A model generated the notes under the pieces. That model was not told the origin of the DNA. It did no database searches and saw only the letters and a list, made by a program, of their open reading frames with translations. Made by a program: the position numbers and the translations under genes. A stretch of DNA of 64,000 nt from Paragordius varius (taxonomy: Eukaryota > Nematomorpha): contig OZ176053.1 of the NCBI GenBank assembly GCA_964247055.1, positions 4,712,001 through 4,776,000 on the forward strand, written 5' to 3'. Position 1 is the first letter of the stretch; the number at the start of each line of letters is the position of its first letter. Positions 40,401-52,001 of this stretch are shown here, in pieces.

Positions 40401-43400
40401 TTAGTTTTTATTTAAAGAAATTACAATCTTGAAAAGAATAGCGATTAATGAATAGTGTAGGATAAAAAAAGCAATTTACAGGTAATAAATATTTACAATA
40501 TGTCGTGATAATGATTTAATTAAAAGAAGTAGATTTATAATAAGATATGAAATTACCTAAAATGGTTGGATTGTTCATTTATTTACCCTAATCCAAACGG
40601 TGAAACAAACTTAACTTAATTTCTTACGTTTTCCATAATTTTTATAGAAATAGAAATGACCGTAAATGTTAGTCATAACGTCTCAATTTATCATATAAAA
40701 TATTTATATAGATAGTATCATGAAAATAGCATATGTGAATGGGAAGGCAAGAGTTTAATCATTCTCATAGTTTTATAATTAAGGGGCATCGGACAGACTT
40801 GGTTTATTTGAAAGAATGTTTAATATTATAATAAGTTGCTTTTTTTGAAAGAAAAGGCGACTCAGGGTTTCAGGCTGGACCTCGAAATGTACACCAAACC
40901 ACCAGGTTGAACATATAAGACATTTATTTTTGCACGTGCAAAATGTTTAATTTATTTGAACTTTTCCTATCCTTGTATCAAATTAATCAAGATTTGTCAA
41001 AAGTTAAAAATTAATATAATTTGCAAATCAAACATTACATTATTACACCAATATATTCGTCACGACAAATAACCCTAACCATGGTGGAATTATTTGATTC
41101 GGACACCCCGGCAATATATTAAAATTGAAATAAATATGATTCAAAAAATTATAATTCATTACTTGGTAAGAAGCAATGGTCCATTTCCTAGCTTCGTTGA
41201 AAATCCATTCATCGGGCCACGTTGGATTAACCAAATATATTTGATTAGCCAAATAATTATGCCATCGAAACCAGATAATCGAACTTGTAATCAGCAAAGG
41301 AGATTCATTGTTTCTTTCGTCACCAAATACTACGGTTATGAACACATATTATTTTAATTCGATTTGAATGCTTATATGATTTAATACAAATACTTTCAAG
41401 TTGTTAAAAAACATCAATCGGCATTAAATTTGGATTGGATTAGATGAAAATTATACTATATGAGCTTGTTAATTTTTTATTAGGCTCTAAAATAAACTTT
41501 TAAATTGGTTAAGTATGCTAAATCGTTATTTATTAATGATGGATATATAAATTTACCAAATAGCCGTTTAAACGAATTTTCATAGGGATTATTGGTTGAT
41601 GGCATATTTTTCATGGGCAAACCATCCAAGTTTAGGGATGGATAACTTTCATTACCCGCAAAAAGCCAATTGCGATCCGCTTGAAGCGTTTTAAGCTGTC
41701 CTTGCTTAAATGTCCGTAAAAAATTGCTCCAAACATTTGTTGAGCCATAAATGGAACTCCCGTCGAGAAACGAAGTGACATGATTCAACTAAATTTTCAA
41801 GAAGCATAAAGAATGAAAATAAATAGCGTACAACTTATGCAAAATAATTGATCAGATAAATTTTTCTATGTGATTTTAATCCTGCTAATTTCTTGCAAAT
41901 ATAATTTAGTAATACAGTAGACTAACGCCCTTAAAGAGACACCGTTCTTGATCCTTTTTAATAAAAAGTGCTCTAAACCAATTAGCTCATGCTGATCATG
42001 CACAATTCTGATTTTTAAATAAGGTCTTAATTTTTGGGTTAAATCATTAATAGAGCACATACTTCCACGAACTAACTGAATATTATGTAAGCCTCATGAG
42101 TCTTGAAATAATAAAAATATTATTTGGAATTATTTTTTAATCTTTTTTTAAATATCTTTATAATTTTATAAATTAGGTATTATTAAATAATAATTAGTTT
42201 TTAACCAAAAATGTCAATACAGTAACCACATTAATGATGGCCAATTTAATGAAATCGTAGCGTATGATATTAAACAAAGTTTCCCCAAAATTAAAATTTA
42301 GTGTGGTAGGATAGGAAATTCTGATTTCAACCATTTTTCACCTATATGCCCTGCATTTTCAATGAGCCAAAAATAATGTGAATTTACCAACTTTGATGTG
42401 CATATTGTATAAATATATCCTAAATAAGGTCATGATGTGTATGATGACTCATGTATTTTAATTGGGTCATTAAGGGTAAGGAGGTCCATACTAGGTCTTT
42501 TTGGCCTACTCGATCAAATATAAATACAGATAAAAAATTACGGGTGTTCTAACTGATTGAAATGTTTTCCCAGTATTTGGATCAAAATTGATGCGCTTAA
42601 AAATTCCGTAAAATTTATCCGAATATTTCCTCGGTCCAATTTTGTAAGCATTAAAATAATCCTCCGGCATTTCTACTTTGAACATTTCTCGTGGACAAGC
42701 TGGTTCGTCCGCGTGTAGAATTTCGTTTAAAATGTGCAGTCCTAAAAATATAATTACATCCATTTAATTTCTTCAGTATGTACAATTTTTTTGTAAGATG
42801 CTGGTTATTTAATGTGTTTCGCATAATAGTGTACCGGTGATAAAAAAATTTAAATTGGTTAGTATTTAAAATTTTAACAAAAGGAGAAATAATATTTTCG
42901 GACAATGCCTGAAAACACATACATTTTTTAGAGATAATTAAAGATAATCAGTAATATTTTTGTACGGTTTTTATTTTTACTCAAATTTATAAAGTATGCT
43001 TGAGATATTTGTTCATATTATAGTGTGTTACATCGAATCCTAACAACTAGAGCTGGATATTCCACATCTAATTTTAATTCTATCTAGTTAATACTTTTTT
43101 AGCAATATAATTTTTTAGAAATTTAATCTCTGGGACAAAAAAATACCCAAATGGTATTCTTCAAATAATTTATGCGTAAAAACATGTTAAGGGTGAATAT
43201 AAAATTTTAACCGGTGAAAATGATATTCAAGGGTAGAGTTGTTATTTTCTACCAAAGTGTATAAAATGTTCTTAAATATTTTTTAATACAAAATTTCAAA
43301 GCCATATTCCTATTTTAAATTATCTAATCTGCTTTTAATAAGCTTTTGATACTTAACATATAAAATAATAATACCCATCGCTACGAACCAAACCGATTTA

Positions 43401-46400
43401 TTATTTCGTGAAAGTTGGTAAGTGTCCGAAGTACTGCCAGCATATAATTTTAGACTCAGTTCATATGGATTATTAGGTTCATTTGATTGGATAATAAAAG
43501 GGATTTCATAAGGCAAATCATTTTCATCGTTAATACGTGCTAATGTAGTTCTAACCAAATGGGAATCTAAGCAATAACATTTATAAGGTTCATTGAATGG
43601 TTTTGATTTGCTATTTATACTTATTAAGCAAATAAAGCGCAATCGTATAACCATTCGTAAGTATGTGGTCTGGTCTAATCTTCTGCAAAGCATTCAATTT
43701 TTTATTCCATATTGAAGTCAGTTAAAGTTTAGCAAACGGACGGTCTGATGGTTAAAGTGATATTATTTCTTTATATAGCAGGTGTATTTATAAGTTATTA
43801 CCGGTTTACCTAAGAGAAGGCGTCAGAAAAAGTAGGCAGACGATTAATTTGATGCATACACCATTTGGTTCATTGACATTAAACGCTAAAAACACACAAG
43901 TTGAAATTAGCGACTTATTATTATGATTTATTAATCATGTCGAATTTTGTGCCTGAAGAGGAACATTTGAGGCAGCCATTAAAAGAAAAAAGCTGTTGAA
44001 AGTTATCTTTTACGGGAAGAAATATGGGGTAATACACTCGATTAACACATGTAAAGGAGGTTTCAAAATATTAAAAAATAGTGTATAAAAGGGTGGGGCG
44101 CTCTGATAAAACTGCGAAGACGCTAGAGTGCAATTGTTAATGATGACCCAACTCAAACATAACAAGTTGGCAAAAACAATCAATAGATGTCTACAAGCAA
44201 TGAGAAATATAAACACACTCGGTAAATAATTTGTATGAACGTCTAATCAAAAATCGCAAAGTGACTTGGGAAATCCTGCTTCGTCATGAAAAGATATCAT
44301 TTTTGTATCGAACTTGTAGGAGTAATGAGTAATGGCTATTATTTTGTAAATCCAAAGCGGTAAAATAGTGGCCTTCATAGCCAAGCCGTCCATCCACAAT
44401 ATGGCCAAACTTCCAAGAAAAACATACTCTGTGTCTTGTGGGACCATAGCGGCATTGTGTATTAAAAAATTTTGAAGTGAACTTGTTGATACACAACATT
44501 AGCGCTAAAACTTAATTAGAACCATCGTCATTCGAAAAACAACCGGAATGCGCCAGAAAACATGGGCAATGCCTGGTCCACAGAAAAACAGTGAAAGACA
44601 CCTCAAAATGACTTCGATAGGAATTTTTTCCACATTCGCTTACCTAGCGCCATCAGACTAATTCAAACTCGCATCAATGGGGCAAACCCGCGCAAAACAC
44701 CACTTTAATAAATTTATAAGTTTAATGGTTTGCCGCAACAATCAATCAGTTTTTTGCCCGGCATTCATATATTACCCGAGGGCGGAGTGAAATGTGTAGA
44801 AGCCGATACATTAAAAAAAATTAATTTTCTTTCAAAATTACATGTGGTTTTACCAAAAAAACCGATAAAATTTTTTAAATACACCTGGTATGTATTTATA
44901 AACATCCAAAAATTTATAGAATCCCATATATTTTATTCTTGTCCATAAACCAAAATATAAATGGATCAATGAAAGGATTACTCACAGAACCGCTATATAA
45001 TAATTATTTGTAAAATTTTGAAATTAAATCATTTATACTATCGTTTTAAAAAAATTATTGGTGGTAAAATAAAGGCAAAAAATATTTCATAAATCATACC
45101 TACACTTCCGTAATCAGGTGAAGCTAAATTATTATACCAACCATTGTATCCTGGACACTCAATCGATAGAGGATGGATTTTACTTTTTCCGATTATGCTT
45201 TCTATGTCTGTGAAAATAATTAATTTGTATATTATTAGCATATTTAATGATTTTATTTTATTGAAATTTTATTGACTTAAATTGATTAAAACAACCTTAA
45301 AAGTAATTACCTTTACGATATTAGTGTAATAATTGTTGTATCTAACATATTAATATTTCAAAGGAGAGGTAAAAAATACGTGGAAATAAACTATTACTCA
45401 AATTCTTGGAAAAAGTTAAGGATGATTATTTATTAATAAATTATCTTTACCTAAATGATACATTTATTTACTAAATAATTTCTGACAATAAGTTTTTTTC
45501 GTATGCATGTTTAGGAATTATTATTTTTTATTAAATATTAATTTTATATCGAATAATATCATTATTGTGATAAATCGATACCTTCTACACATATTTTGTC
45601 AATATCCTAAATTTTGAGGCTAAATCGTAAATAACACATCATTAAAACGGATATATTAACAGTGTTTACATTATTACGTCCTAACCATCCTTCATGGTAA
45701 AAAAACGATGAGTAATACAAGAATGACCTTCGCTTCGTTTACTTACTCACTTACTTCCTTTAAACATATATATACATTAGAGAGGATACTTTAGTTTTAA
45801 ATGTTCACTTTAAAAAATGGATTAATAAATGGTTGTTTTCAAAATGATTAAGAGGAAAGCAAACACTTGTAAATACTTAACTCGAATCAATATTAGTTAA
45901 CATCGTTGACTTTGTTACTTTGTATTTGCATAAATGTAACACGAAATGGCAAAAGTCGTAATAATAATAATAATAATAATTAAAAAATTAAAACCATACT
46001 AGCTAGCTAGCTAGACACATAATTTTTTTTGTCCGTTATTTAATGATGACCTTCTTATGAAACGTAAAAGATGTTCAATGTTAAAAAACAAGATAATTAC
46101 TGTGCACCACCAACCAATTATCAATTAATTGTTGTGGTCTTAAAGTAAATAATTTTCATAATTTTACCAATAACGGAAAATCTTTAAATCTATTAAACCC
46201 TAAAATAGTTTAAAATGGTTCAGAAAAAATTAAAATTGATTTTTTAACTCTTTTTTATCAAGGTTGTCTATGTTTATTGTCAACTAACTTAACGTTACTA
46301 AGTCAAAGCATTTATAAAACGCTTGAATAATACTGATACATAAAACATTATATAATCAATCAAATACAAAATATTTATTAATATTATGACTATGAAAGAA

Positions 46401-47540
46401 GCTTTGTTTAAAATCGCTATTTTTTCATGGATAATTTTGATAGCAATTAATTTTTCTCACGTAAACTTTCAATATATAAACAAAAATTTTGTTTAATACT
46501 ATATGTTTATTGTATTTCTGGGGTTAGATTTTTGAGTGTAGAATTATTTATATTAAGGATATATATACGTTTTCATTTCATTGTCAAATCAATAATAATG
46601 TTAACATAAAAAAGTATTAGAATGAGTTAACCCGACAATGCTTGCTTCTTATCTTATCTCTCTTACCCTTTTTTCGTTTTTAGGCATGTTGGCAAATAAT
46701 TTGATATATATATATATCATTGAAATTTTCATCAAATATACCTTGTTCGACTTTTCCATATTGGCTGATGTCTCAATATTAAAAGGAAACAGAAGTCTCT
46801 CTTGCAAATAATACCAAATTACTATGGGAAAAATTGTGCAAAATTTGAATAATTATTATAAAATGAAGAGTGCTTTAACCTCTTATTTATATAATTTATA
46901 TTATTATAAACATATAATTTAATGTGATTATATTATATCACTTTAAAAAAATCTAACTTATGTGTTAATATGGGGCCGATAAGAAATAAAATTATTGAAA
47001 AAACTAAATTTAATATCCAATTAGACCCAATTTTGGGTCACTAAAGAAAATAAAAAAATTAATAAAAAAAATTTCCCTGCCTGCGATTATGTCCATAAAC
47101 ATGATTAGTTAAAAAATTAAATTTTTACCTAATTCTGAATCGTTTTTGTATTGGGCGGCCGCCCGTTCTTCTATCTTCGATTGCGGATGAGTATTAAATT
47201 TTTTAAAAAACATATCTCCATTATTTTGATTATTGTATTGAAAAATTCTGACGTTTCCAAATTGAGACAAATGCGTAATATCTTCCCTTGATTTATCATC
47301 ATATAAATCAATGAATTTTTCAATAATAAGTGATTGGTTTATCTTTTCATCGTTTTGAGTCGTATTTAATGCTTGTAATTTTGGTCGATCGAAATTAAAT
47401 TTCTGAATTTCGGGTAAATGAAAGGACGTTTCAAATGATTTAGAATTTGAGCATACAATGATTTTAATTAAGGTAAAGAACAAAATCCAAAAGTACACGA
47501 ATAAATGGTCCATTTGTAGAGTAGTACCAAGAATAGGCAT
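13249..47540 (-). CDS. Duox: Dual oxidase (Duox), complete gene, at least 29 exons
   Basis: Transcribed right to left from ATG at 47540 to the TAA at 13249-13251. The protein of about 1,813 residues has the full Duox order: signal peptide, peroxidase-like ectodomain, membrane helix, cytosolic linker, EF-hands, six-helix haem core, FAD and NADPH domains, and the terminal ENF. The family transfers electrons from cytosolic NADPH through FAD and two haems to oxygen, giving extracellular hydrogen peroxide for cuticle cross-linking, gut immunity or signalling. The exons were joined by splice phase; 27 of 28 junctions agree. The exception is exon 20 (ending 19136) to exon 21 (starting 17917), where one extra base modulo three is needed, so a micro-exon may be missing. 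The gene spans 34 kb mainly because one intron holds a 15.3-kb Helitron array. It is longer than usual for Duox (about 1,500) owing to low-complexity insertions. Details by domain follow in separate entries. Confidence 0.95.
14842..17917 (-). CDS. Duox: Duox exons 21-24: NOX transmembrane haem core
   Basis: Exons: 17917-17304, 16100-15870, 15628-15379, 15017-14842. Exon 21 begins with a Ser/Asn/Lys-rich linker of about 140 residues (for example [17 protein letters not shown]) that is much longer than in other Duox proteins, and then enters helix 2 ([18 protein letters not shown]). Exon 22 carries [19 protein letters not shown] and [13 protein letters not shown]; exon 23 has [15 protein letters not shown], with the conserved haem-ligand histidines; exon 24 has [14 protein letters not shown] and [18 protein letters not shown]. 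These helices carry electrons across the plasma membrane through two haems. The phase of exon 21's acceptor (17918-17919) does not match exon 20's donor; the reading frame within exon 21 is nevertheless clear from the downstream helices. Introns here hold hAT-like and Tc1/mariner-type repeats. Confidence 0.93.
15107..15321. mobile_element. Tc1/mariner-type MITE (215 bp) in a Duox intron
   Basis: Ends CAGTCATGTATCCTTTATTT and its complement AAGGATACATGACTG form terminal inverted repeats. These extend inwards, with gaps, through AAATATTTGGTAAAGAATGG (complement CCATTCTTTACCAAATATTT) to about 75 bases per arm. TA lies directly outside both ends (15105-15106, 15322-15323), the target duplication of Tc1/mariner elements. 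There is no coding sequence. It lies in the 362-bp intron between Duox exons 23 and 24. Confidence 0.88.
16561..17196. repeat. GC-rich inverted blocks resembling hAT ends, in a Duox intron
   Basis: AAATGGCTTCGCGGGCCGCA (about 16575-16594) has an inverted partner at about 17164-17183 (TGCGGCCCGCAAAGCCATTT). A third block at 16843-16902 contains GGGGGGCCGCATGCGGCCC and ends AACATCCCTGG. GGCCGC-rich ends of this sort are common in hAT-family elements. The blocks suggest one decayed element, or two nested or overlapping ones; a target duplication is not resolved. The block fills half of the intron between Duox exons 21 and 22. Confidence 0.5.
18810..19010. repeat. Short inverted-repeat element in a Duox intron
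   Basis: CACCCTTGAACAATT (18816-18830) pairs with its exact complement at 18991-19005. Imperfect pairing continues inwards through AAAAATAAATT. A related inverted repeat lies at 36999-37182 (TTGAGCAATTCAAATTCACC against TTGAACAATTCAAATTAACC here), so this is a dispersed family and probably a MITE. It lies in the intron where the exon 20/21 phases do not agree. Confidence 0.55.
19136..37541 (-). CDS. Duox: Duox exons 14-20: cytosolic linker and EF-hand calcium module
   Basis: Exons: 37541-37437, 36914-36703, 36143-35955, 35651-35416, 35339-35149, 19480-19387, 19311-19136. Exons 14-16 give the PH-like linker of the family ([28 protein letters not shown]). Exon 17 adds an insertion of about 70 residues rich in Asp, Asn and Lys that has no counterpart in the Duox proteins I remember. 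Exon 18 holds EF-hand 1 with a canonical loop, [12 protein letters not shown]. Exon 19 holds EF-hand 2, whose loop reads [12 protein letters not shown]: position 12, normally Glu, is Asn, so calcium binding there should be weak or lost. Exon 20 completes the module ([17 protein letters not shown]). In the family, calcium binding to these hands switches on the oxidase. The intron between exons 18 and 19 (35148-19481, 15,668 bp) is filled by the Helitron array. Confidence 0.92.
19844..19883 (-). other. Helitron 3'-end hairpin and adjacent palindrome
   Basis: On the minus strand CTCG-g-GCTGC-gta-GCAGC-a-CGAG (19866-19844) is a nine-pair stem with one mismatch, followed by ATTCACG and then CTAG. 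Immediately upstream is a second perfect palindrome, GAAGTCC-gaa-GGACTTC (19883-19867). The first fits the 3'-terminal hairpin that ends Helitron rolling-circle transfer; the second may be an accessory hairpin. Confidence 0.75.
26461..26824. repeat. Extra 182-bp direct duplication within the array, ending at a Helitron 5' terminus
   Basis: A 182-bp segment running from AACCCGTTTTTCATACGG to the AAATATATAG terminus is repeated directly (26461-26642, then 26643-26824). The junction falls exactly at the Helitron 5'-terminal dinucleotide, where one copy stops at its TC (seen as GA on the plus strand) and the next begins inside the monomer. Confidence 0.8.
35077..35096 (-). other. Helitron 5' terminus
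   Basis: The minus-strand terminus TCTATATATTTATAAAAA marks the outer edge of the array: homology with the internal copies stops within a base or two of it, and the next base outside is the target A. The same terminus recurs inside every complete A monomer. Confidence 0.75.
36999..37182. repeat. Inverted-repeat element related to the one at 18810-19010
   Basis: AAATTTACCTTTGAGCAATT on the left pairs imperfectly with GTTTAAGAGTAAATTT on the right, with TAAAAATAAA and TTTATTTTTAG inside each arm. Its left arm closely matches an arm of the 18.8-kb element. It lies in the intron between Duox exons 14 and 15. Confidence 0.5.
37371..37409. repeat. (TA)n microsatellite
   Basis: About 39 bases of uninterrupted TA in the intron between Duox exons 14 and 15, 28 bases beyond the exon 14 donor. 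Confidence 0.95.
37672..47540 (-). CDS. Duox: Duox exons 1-13: signal peptide, peroxidase-like ectodomain, first membrane helix
   Basis: Exons: 47540-47129, 45207-45100, 43566-43375, 42741-42542, 41788-41557, 41329-41163, 40134-40065, 39620-39521, 39450-39302, 38876-38737, 38260-38109, 38041-37929, 37806-37672. Exon 1 gives a hydrophobic signal ([20 protein letters not shown]) and an unusual polar N-terminal extension of about 100 residues. Family landmarks follow: [56 protein letters not shown] (conserved proximal-His region), [25 protein letters not shown], then the helix [16 protein letters not shown]. The usual RGRD-G-P motif reads [10 protein letters not shown] in exon 10, so haem peroxidase activity is doubtful. 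Animal Duox peroxidase domains are often already degenerate. The intron after exon 9 starts GC instead of GT (39301-39300). Exons 3-13 are small and closely spaced; introns 1 and 2 (1.9 and 1.5 kb) are the longest here. Confidence 0.92.
43778..44888 (+). mobile_element. Decayed mariner transposon (1,111 bp) in a Duox intron
   Basis: TA lies outside both ends (43776-43777, 44889-44890). Inverted ends of about 30 bp begin GCAGGTGTATTT and, on the complement of the right end, CCAGGTGTATTT. The plus strand retains mariner transposase landmarks in order: [13 protein letters not shown] near 43938; [31 protein letters not shown] (region of the third catalytic Asp); and a C-terminal stretch like GIHILPE-(RW)-KCVEAD. 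The first two catalytic regions, normally GDEKW and HQDNARPH, are changed, and several in-frame stops are present, for example after DHSGIVY and after LAPSD. The element is therefore inactive. It is shorter than the usual 1.3 kb and occupies intron 2 (45099-43567), in the opposite orientation to Duox. Confidence 0.88.
45959..45980. repeat. (TAA)n microsatellite in Duox intron 1
   Basis: About seven ATA/TAA units, followed 18 bases later by a short CTAG tandem run (about 45998-46014). The rest of this 1.9-kb intron (47128-45208) shows nothing else. Confidence 0.85.
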
Positions 47541-50500
47541 GAATCATACAAATTATATATCTATACACGAATATATAAGAAATTTGTATTTGTCAAAAAA
47601 CAACTATCTGTTAGTTTCAATTTTTAATTAATAACTAGAATTAAAAAAATAAAAAATTATATATAGATAGAATCCATTACTTTATATGTATATATATATA
47701 TATATAAACATATATGCGTAATAATATTATTCATAATGTGACAATATTACTAATAAGAAATACATATATTTTGTTCTTTTATAATAACTCATTATTGTAC
47801 AAAAAATTTATAATTATTAGAAAGCGTATATATATACTTTATCAATATCATTATTCATATCATATCACTATTTCCTCTTTCTAAAATCGCAAAAATCTAA
47901 ATTTTGGCAGGCAGTTCATTCGGACACTTTCCCATAATAAAATATATTTTTTTTATTTCAGAATTAATATACATAACAAAAAAATAGATTTGACAAAAAT
48001 TATAAAAATGTGCCATAAAATGTTGTTAAAATAGAACGAAATATAAAATATCTTTCAACATGAATATTTAGCTTGAAGCTTTTTTCGGAGATACTGATAG
48101 GGAGTGTGTCAAAACTTAAATAATGGAAAATATTTAATATTAGCACAATTATTATACGTTAAAAATATTTTATTATTTTTTTAAATAAATTACTCTTAAA
48201 TAAATATCAAATATTATTTAAATTTTTTTCATTGAAAATTTGTAGGAAAAAATTAAATTTTAAATTTATCTTTTAAATTATGTATATTTCATCCAAAATA
48301 AAGTGGTTCAACAAATGGTGTGCAATTACTACACTTTTAATTATTTTACAATATATTTTAATTAATAATTTGTTATAATTTAACAAGAAATTATTCAGTA
48401 AACTAGGAATATAAATATTTTAAGTAGTTGAAAAATTAAATTTAATTTTACTAATAATATTCCAACTTTTTTCCGATGCATTTTTTTATTTATTCTGGAT
48501 ATTACTTAAATCTAATTTGAAAAAAGCGACAATAGCTTGGTGTCAATTTTAAAACTAAACCAATCAATAATAGCAATTTTTATTTTAACGCATTTACCTA
48601 CTTGATGTAGTAAATGGGTAGAAATCAATAAAGTCAAATCAATTATCCCACATATTGCTTAAGAATAAATTATAAATAAATCTAAATAAACATATAATCA
48701 ATTATAAATTTTGGTTTAAGAAGTTTATTAACTCAGAAAAAATATATTAATATTTAACCGAATTAAAGACCCTTAGTAAACCTAAAAATTTGTTTGGGGG
48801 TTTCTAAATATATTTATTTATATGCATCTCTATGGATGGGGCATATATCAAGTTCGACATTTAGGAATGCTGTAAATAAAACCTACCCATCTATTGCGGT
48901 CGTTCGAATACTTCCAAGATTAAATTGGTTTTAAAATTTTCATTTTTTGTCATATAATACATATACAGAAGCCCGAATATAACCATAAAAATATATCCTA
49001 TAATTATTGTATCCTACGTTTAAATTGAATCTAAGCTAGTGTCAAAAAAATAGAAATCGTATTCAAAACGCTATGATAAAAATTAAATATTTTTGGAATT
49101 ATTAGAAACAGCTGTTTCGGTTCTGGAAATAGTTTTTGTCTATCAATGAAAGAATAATATGGTTATTCCAACAAACGGTTTTAATTCGATCCCCTGTATC
49201 CAAAAAGAAATATTTTTAAAAAATAATAAAAACGTAAAATTGAATAAAATTGCTCTTGATAAAATGCCATCATAAATTTTTTTTATAATCTGTGTTAGTA
49301 TAATGAACTAATTTATGTTATAATATATAAATAAAATTATGGCATATTAGAATATTTAAAAAGTATTATTTGGTGATCATCAGTATGCAATTTGTTTGCT
49401 CAGAGCATATTAATTTGGAATCAAATTCCTCATGTTAGATTAAAATTTTTATTAACTTGAATTTTATTTTAAATCTCCTTATTTACAGCGATGCATGATA
49501 GGGTGTATCAGCTTAAAAAGATCTAATTGACGCACAATTCAGGAACAATACAGAGCTGTTAAACATATCTCTTTGCAATTGGATTAGTGAATGTTGACTT
49601 TAAAAAAATTACTAGGAAAACATAAAATTCGAATTTTTATTTTATAAATGCGCTGGAAATACTAGGGCAATCTATATAAATTTAATTAAATCCTACCCGT
49701 TTGAAAATCGGGGAAAAATAGTCTTTAAAAATCGTGTCATTTTTCCGTAAAACGTGTTTCCAAATTCAACGATATTTTTTTTACCAATCCGAACATAGTC
49801 GTATTTTTTTGAATTAGTCACCGTATTTAAAAATGAATTTTTAATGTAAGTTTTCAGTTATAAGACTATGTAAAATCAATAGTGATTTAATGCAATAGCA
49901 GTATAAAGGCAAAAATTATAGCCAACTTAATTGAATTAGCCGCTGGGTCATACTTTTTCTAAAATGTGCAATGGTTTTAAATTAAGTTGGCTTTGAGGCA
50001 ATTTTTAAACCCAAATAAAATTCAAACGGGAATTTATGTATAAACAATAATTTTTGATAAAATACAAATAATATTAAATCTATTCAATTAAAATTGTATG
50101 AAAATAGAATCTCGCCAAATTATACTAAGATTTGATTTAGGTATTAAATGCAAATTTTGTTCAGAGTCTTTATTTGATGAGCCGATGGGGGGGTCCACCC
50201 TCTGTAAAATGCGTTAATTGGTTTGGAGAAGCATTTCGGACTATGAGTTTATATGGAATTAATAATGGTTTTAGGTGTTTCCCGCAAAGGCGAAACAATA
50301 ATAGTCACGGACTTTTAAAATCAAACTTACGGTCGGGTTACAACTTATCTTTAAATCTACTACTTTATAAAAACGTGTTGAAGTATATTTGGAACATCTA
50401 TGAGGCTTTATTTAAAGAAATTAATGGTTTTTCCCGTGTAAAGGCAAAAATTATAGTGTAAAACAATATAATGTTTTTAATCATGCTTCTATAGATCATA

Positions 50501-51130
50501 GCTAATTAACATTTTAAACTTTAAGTAGAACCCTCGGCGCTTTTAAAAGTGTCACTTTTTCAGGAAACGTGTGATACAGCTATGGTCTTACAGATTTCTT
50601 TCAGTACACCGATCCTAAAGGGGTGGGTATTTTAACATTTGCTTTAATGTCTAACTCCTTGTGATATAAAATCACGGTTTTGAAATATACATTGATTGTG
50701 AGTCGCAAATAAAAATATTTCGCATGCTGGCCGAGAATACGTAAAAGCCTGTGTCACAAAGTGTCCTGTAAAACCCTGTCACTACAAAATATTATATTAT
50801 CAAAAATTATAATGTTCCGATATGAATGGGGTCATTCAAATTTAGTAGTACTTTTATTATAAATGTGCAAGAGTATTCAAGCCACTTTTTCATTGCGATT
50901 TTTGTCCTGAATTCTTTATATTGAATTAAAACTAGAAATTTGTAGATCGCATTAAAATTGGACAAATGAATACTTAAATGATGGTAAAGCGAAAATCATA
51001 ATATTGTTATTTACAATCCGTATCCTACTGAACAGAAAATGTTTCTTATGCAAAATTACTGCTTAAAAATTTATTATAGTGTTTAATTTTATTACATTTA
51101 TTCTCCGAGATAAAAAAACTTAATGAATTA
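47541..51130. other. Intergenic region between divergent Duox and SARA genes
   Basis: About 3.6 kb of AT-rich sequence with no convincing exon. An open frame at 50174-50461 has no family resemblance. Short TA runs lie near 47688-47705. The 5' UTRs and promoters of both genes should lie in this interval, but I cannot mark a core promoter with confidence. Confidence 0.5.
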
Positions 51131-51134
51131 TTAA

Positions 51135-51699
51135 CACTTGGATGCAACACACTCATTTTAGTCCTTCGATTCAAATTGGGGTAGTTGGATACCCCAGGCC
51201 TGTTTAAAATCAAATACTTTAAAAAGTATGGAAGCCAGCAAAACCATGACAAAATTTTGCACTTATATAACATTAATAAACCGAAATATATAAAAAATTT
51301 TATTCAAAAATACTTGATATTACTTATTTTGAGCTAAAACTGAAAATTAGTCATGTCACATGTTTCAAATTGTAAAATTAAAAAATTATACAAAATAAAC
51401 CGCTTTTTCTATTTCTATCAATGTTAGATGTAATTTATATAAAAAACAAGCTTGAGTTTTACCAAAATTAAATAAAGACGATATTTTGCAAAATTTTTAC
51501 AAAATAAAAATGGCGTCGAAGTAGTTTGAGATGGAACTTTTTTTTCAAAACAAAATTTTATCATGTAGGCATATTTATATAATATTTATCAGGTTAGAAG
51601 CATAAATTTGAATTGGGACCGTTTCCTTCAGTAGTTTTTTAAAAATTATAATTTAAATTTAGTCTGGGGTATTTAGATACCCCAATTTGAATCGAAGTG
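51135..51699. mobile_element. TTAA-flanked MITE, copy 2, just upstream of SARA
   Basis: A 565-bp copy of the element at 5887-6464, in the same orientation, again flanked by TTAA (51131-51134, 51700-51703). Left end CACTTGGATGCAACACACTC, right end ATCGAAGTG. The copies differ by scattered substitutions and small indels, so they are not recent sisters. Its right end lies about 300 bases from the SARA start codon, within the likely 5' UTR or promoter. Confidence 0.85.
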
Positions 51700-52001
51700 T
51701 TAAGGCAATAAATTAATATACATCCATTGATGAAAGATATAGATATTTTTTATAATAACATTACCGAATGCGGTTAAATATAATTATTTTAGCAAACGAT
51801 TTTAAATTTAAAGATATGCCCAAGTTTAAATAAAAAATATGAGGTAATAGAAATATTTACACAATTTATTAAAAAAGTTGCTTTGAGTTTTAAGAAAAAT
51901 CTTTAATTATAATCTAATTTTCTCTCTCAGAGTTATTAGTTGGTGTGTTTTTATGTGTTTATTATTGTTATAAAATATATGGTTTGATGCACTCTTTTTA
52001 A

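Noticed and set aside
41094-41357. Plus-strand open frame opposite Duox exon 6
   Set aside because: It is the antisense shadow of a clearly conserved Duox exon.
43310-43693. Full 127-codon open frame around Duox exon 3
   Set aside because: Only 43566-43375 aligns with Duox and has matching splice sites and phases; the extensions on both sides are intron sequence.
44010-44499. Minus-strand open frames in Duox intron 2
   Set aside because: They are antisense to the decayed mariner transposase on the plus strand.
50174-50461. 95-codon open frame between Duox and SARA
   Set aside because: No recognisable domain, no splice support and ordinary composition; treated as chance.
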